From contig NZ_LT670819.1 in NCBI RefSeq assembly GCF_900129855.1, forward strand, positions 2,170,001 through 2,234,000: 64,000 nt of DNA, given 5' to 3'. Under the pieces are notes generated by a model, which was given only the letters and a program-made list of their open reading frames with translations, ran no database searches and was not told the DNA's origin. Both the position numbers and the translations under genes were made by a program. This stretch comes from Streptomyces sp. 3214.6. GTDB lineage: Bacteria > Actinomycetota > Actinomycetes > Streptomycetales > Streptomycetaceae. Positions 61,026-64,000 of the stretch are shown in pieces; position 1 is the first letter of the stretch, and every line of letters begins with the position of its first letter.

Positions 61026-62222
61026 TCAGGCCACCGAGCCGATCCGCCGTGCGGGCTCCGACGTCACGTCGTGATGGATCGGCGTGCGCGCCCCGGTGAG
61101 GGAGACCCCGCTGCCGCCCCGGCGGTTGGCGACGATCTCCGCGGCGATCGACAGCGCCGTCTCCTCAGGCGTACGGGCTCCCAGGTCGAGGCCGATGGGT
61201 GAGCGCAGGCGTGCCAACTCCAGCTCGGTGACGCCCACTTCGCGCAGCCGGTCGTTGCGGTCGAGGTGGGTGCGGCGGGAGCCCATCGCGCCGACATAGG
61301 CGACCGGGAGGCGCAGCGCCAACCGGAGCAGGGGGACGTCGAACTTGGCGTCGTGCGTGAGGACGCACAGGACGGTCCGCGCATCCACCTCGGTGCGCTC
61401 CAGGTACCGGTGCGGCCACTCGACGACGATCTCGTCGGCCTCCGGGAAGCGGGCTTCCGTCGCGAAGACGGGTCGCGCGTCGCACACCGTCACGTGGTAG
61501 TTCAGGAACTTGCCGACCCGTACCAGCGCCGACGCGAAGTCGATCGCGCCGAACACGATCATCCGGGGCGCGGGCACGGACGACTCGACGAGGACGGTGA
61601 GCGGGGCCCCGCAGCGGGAGCCCCGCTCGTCGATCTCCAGGGTGCCGGTGCGACCGGCGTCGAGGAAGGCGGCGGCCTCGGCCGCGACCGTGCGGTCCAG
61701 CTCGGGATGGGCCCCGAAGCCACCGGTGCAGTCACCGCTGTCGTAGGAGACGTTGTCGTAGGAGATGTTGTCGTCGCTTTCGTCGGTGCGGACGAGCAGT
61801 GCGCGGCCGACCAGGTCCGCCGGGCCGGTCACGATCCGTGCCAGCGCGGCCGCCCGGCCGGAGGCGGCCGCCTGGAGGGCGGCCGTGATCACCGGGCGGC
61901 CGGGGTCGCCGGCCCGCACCGGCGTGACGAGGATGTCGATGATCCCGCCGCAGGTGAGCCCGACGGCGAAGGCGTCGTCGTCGCTGTAGCCGAAGCGTTC
62001 GAGGACCGGCTTCCCGTCCTGAAGGGCCTGCCGGCACAGCTCGTAGACCGCGCCCTCCACGCAGCCGCCGGACACCGAGCCGATCGCCGTGCCGTCGGCG
62101 TCCACCGCGAGGGCGGCGCCCGGCCGGCGGGGCGCGCTGCCGCCGACGGCCACCACGGTGGCGACGGCGAAGTCACGGCCCTGCTCGACCCACCGGTTCA
62201 GTTCCTCGGCGATGTCCAGCAT
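61026..62222 (-). CDS. XdhC/CoxI-family molybdenum-enzyme maturation factor
   Basis: 398 aa. The N-terminal XdhC_CoxI domain has VATVVAVGGSAPRRPGAALA, GSVSGGCVEGAVYE and GLTCGGIIDI. The C-terminal XdhC_C Rossmann domain has RMIVFGAIDFASALVRVGKF, LTHDAKFDVPLL and YVGAMGSRRTH. It loads and sulfurates molybdenum cofactor for xanthine dehydrogenase, whose subunit gene lies 1.4 kb upstream on the same strand. Between the two halves is an inserted repeat SYDNVSYD. ATG at 62222. Confidence 0.93.
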   Translation of the reverse strand: MLDIAEELNRWVEQGRDFAVATVVAVGGSAPRRPGAALAVDADGTAIGSVSGGCVEGAVYELCRQALQDGKPVLERFGYSDDDAFAVGLTCGGIIDILVTPVRAGDPGRPVITAALQAAASGRAAALARIVTGPADLVGRALLVRTDESDDNISYDNVSYDSGDCTGGFGAHPELDRTVAAEAAAFLDAGRTGTLEIDERGSRCGAPLTVLVESSVPAPRMIVFGAIDFASALVRVGKFLNYHVTVCDARPVFATEARFPEADEIVVEWPHRYLERTEVDARTVLCVLTHDAKFDVPLLRLALRLPVAYVGAMGSRRTHLDRNDRLREVGVTELELARLRSPIGLDLGARTPEETALSIAAEIVANRRGGSGVSLTGARTPIHHDVTSEPARRIGSVA

Positions 62223-62291
62223 CTCTCGGTCTCCTTGACTGCGGTTGCGTGGAGGGGCGTTGCTCGTTCAACGGAGCGGCTGGGACCTGTG

Positions 62292-63424
62292 CTAGTGCAC
62301 GCCCAGCCAGCTCTCGATGGGGTGGAGGGCGAAGTACACGAGGAAGATCACCGTCAGGCCCCACATGAAGGCCCCGATCTCCCGCGCCCTGCCCTGCGCG
62401 GCCTTGATGGCGACGTAGGAGATGACGCCCGCGGCGACACCGGTGGTGATGGTGTACGTGAACGGCATCAGGACGACGGTCAGGAACACGGGGACTGCGG
62501 TTGCCCGGTCGGCCCAGTCGACGTGGCGGGCGTTCATCAGCATCATCGCGCCGATGACGACGAGGGCGGCGGAGGCGACCTCCTGCGGCACGATCGCGGT
62601 GAGCGGGGTGAAGAACCGACAGGCCGCGAAGAAGATACCGGTGACGACCGAGGCGAGGCCGGTACGGGCGCCCTCGCCCACGCCCGTCGCCGACTCGATG
62701 AACACGGTCTGGCCGGAGCCGCCCGCCACCCCGCCGATCGCTCCGCCGGCGCCGTCGATGAACAGGGCCTTGGACAGGCCCGGCATCCGGCCCTTGTCGT
62801 CGGCGAGTCCGGCCTCGGTGCCGACGCCGATGATGGTGGCCATCGCGTCGAAGAACCCGGCGAGGACGAGCGTGAAGACGATCACGCCGACGGTCATCAC
62901 GCCGACGTCGCCCCAGCCGCCGAACCGCACGTCCCCGCAGAGCGAGAAGTCGGGCATCGAGACGGCGCTGCCGTGCAGTTCGGGGGCGCCGCCCGCCCAC
63001 TGCTTCGGGTCGACGACCCCGGCGGCGTTGAGGACGGCGGCGACGACTGTGCCGCCGACGATGCCGATGAGGATGGCGCTGTGTGGCCAGGTCGCACAGG
63101 GAACTGGCCTCCTGGGACCGGAGCACGCACGGGATGCGTGTCGCCGCCCCGGGGTCGAGTACGCCGGGGACCAGTGCGCCCAAAACCGTTCGGGGCGTGC
63201 CAGTGGGCGGCCTCATCCCCGTCCACTGCCAAGGAACGGTTGAGCAGAAGGGTGTACACCATCGCCATGAAGATGGTGACACCGCTGCATACCTCGCGCC
63301 CAACGGTGGATCCGGGTCGAGCGAGGTGGAAGTAGCGGTCGGACCAAGACCGTCCAGCCGGGGCGCGGGCCCCCGCGCCCGCGCCCCCGGCGAGAGGCTT
63401 CGGCTCCAGTGACTGCTGGGTCAT
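62292..63424 (-). pseudogene. NCS2/AzgA-type purine permease, internally deleted
   Basis: The N-terminus (MTQQSLEPKPLAGGAG..., SWSDRYFHLARPGSTVGREV, FMAMVYTLLLN) runs from ATG 63424. The C-terminus is intact in another frame from about 63086 to 62292: SAILIGIVGGTVVAAVLNAA, VFTLVLAGFFDAMATIIGVG, GGVAGGSGQTVFIESATGVG, FALHPIESWLGVH. Between them about 160 bp of unrelated sequence replaces some 180 residues, including several membrane helices. The whole is ~1.13 kb instead of ~1.45 kb, and frames do not match. So the transporter, expected to import hypoxanthine/guanine or xanthine, is not functional. Confidence 0.85.
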
Positions 63425-63578
63425 GTGCGCCTCCTCCCAACGTTCATAGGACACCCGTGCGCTGCCTGCGGCGAGCCCGCGGGATTTGGGAATGGACGAC
63501 CCGGGGGACGGCCCGAGACGAACAGTTGAGGGTCCGGGGGCGGCGCCCCCGGACGTCAGCGGCTCAGACCCCGTGGGG

Positions 63579-64000
63579 TCACGTTCCGGTGAGGTGTTCC
63601 GGACGTACCGGAGTGCGGTTGAGCTCCAGCCCGGTCGCGTTGCGGATCGCCGCGAGGACGGCCGGGGTCGAGGACAGGGTGGGCGCCTCGCCGACGCCAC
63701 GGAGCCCGTAGGGGGCGTGCTCGTCGGCGAGTTCGAGCACGTCGACGGGGATGGTCGGCGTGTCGAGAATCGTGGGGATCAGATAGTCCGTGAAGGACGG
63801 GTTCCTGACCTTCGCCGTCTTCGGGTCGACGATGATCTCCTCCATAACCGCCACGCCCAGCCCCTGGGCCGTGCCGCCCTGGATCTGACCGATCACGGAA
63901 AGCGGATTCAGCGCTTTTCCGACGTCCTGCGCGCAGGCCAGCTCGATGACCTTGACCAGGCCGAGCTCGGTGTCGACCTCGACGACGGCGCGGTGCGCGG
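63579..64000 (-). CDS. Xanthine dehydrogenase molybdenum-binding subunit (5' part beyond window)
   Basis: C-terminal 139 residues of the molybdopterin-binding large subunit. VVEVDTELGLVKVIELACAQ, GKALNPLSVIGQIQGGTAQG, FTDYLIPTILDTPTIPVDVL and YGLRGVGEAPTLSSTPAVLA; the Glu of GVGE is the active-site base. Converts hypoxanthine/xanthine to urate, the substrate of the uricase at 28.0-28.9 kb. The frame is open to the window edge. Downstream lie the broken permease and xdhC. Confidence 0.93.
   Translation of the reverse strand, partial: AHRAVVEVDTELGLVKVIELACAQDVGKALNPLSVIGQIQGGTAQGLGVAVMEEIIVDPKTAKVRNPSFTDYLIPTILDTPTIPVDVLELADEHAPYGLRGVGEAPTLSSTPAVLAAIRNATGLELNRTPVRPEHLTGT

Overview
The window is high-GC actinobacterial chromosome, almost certainly Streptomyces. 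The signs are very strong G/C bias at third codon positions, frequent GTG starts, 1-4 nt translational overlaps, leaderless-type promoters, a LAL regulator next to a secreted trypsin, furA-katG, and gcl/hyi plus urate-degradation gene groups. No tRNA, rRNA or CRISPR array was seen.

Layout. (1) 1-14.4 kb: one end of a biosynthetic cluster for a halogenated pyrrole-polyketide. It holds a type I PKS that runs off the left edge, a Sfp-type PPTase, a flavin halogenase, a stand-alone PCP, a prolyl-type adenylation enzyme, a prolyl-PCP dehydrogenase, a type II thioesterase and a fused double acyl-CoA dehydrogenase. The A/PCP/dehydrogenase/halogenase set is the known proline-to-(halo)pyrrolyl-PCP route, which would prime the PKS. 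(2) 14.6-17.8 kb: two divergent NIS siderophore synthetases. (3) 18-26.5 kb: secreted VWA pair, HxlR regulator/aminotransferase, phosphatase, thioesterase, NmrA-like reductase/AraC regulator, exonuclease. (4) 26.6-35.8 kb: purine and glyoxylate catabolism: amidohydrolase, urate oxidase, HIU hydrolase, OHCU decarboxylase, then hyi, tartronate semialdehyde reductase and gcl. gcl has a one-base frameshift. The hyi and gcl promoters share a paired operator. (5) 35.9-45.3 kb: zinc-ribbon protein, two acyl-CoA ligases, GAF-LuxR regulator, LAL regulator and trypsin with a repeat-rich promoter. (6) 45.4-53.4 kb: AlkZ-like glycosylase, VOC proteins and a cobalamin/cobalt region: a B12 riboswitch before a BtuFCD-type transporter and a second one before CbtBA. 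(7) 53.5-55.0 kb: an IS21-like non-autonomous element carrying an unrelated membrane-protein gene. (8) 55.2-64 kb: class V aminotransferase, furA-katG, NodB-type deacetylase, SRPBCC protein, and a second purine group (xdhC, a broken purine permease, end of the xanthine dehydrogenase molybdenum subunit).

How the parts relate. Xanthine dehydrogenase (right end) would feed urate to the uricase operon. Allantoin breakdown, whose genes are not in the window, would feed glyoxylate to gcl-tsr-hyi. Two genes of this overall pathway, gcl and the permease, look damaged.
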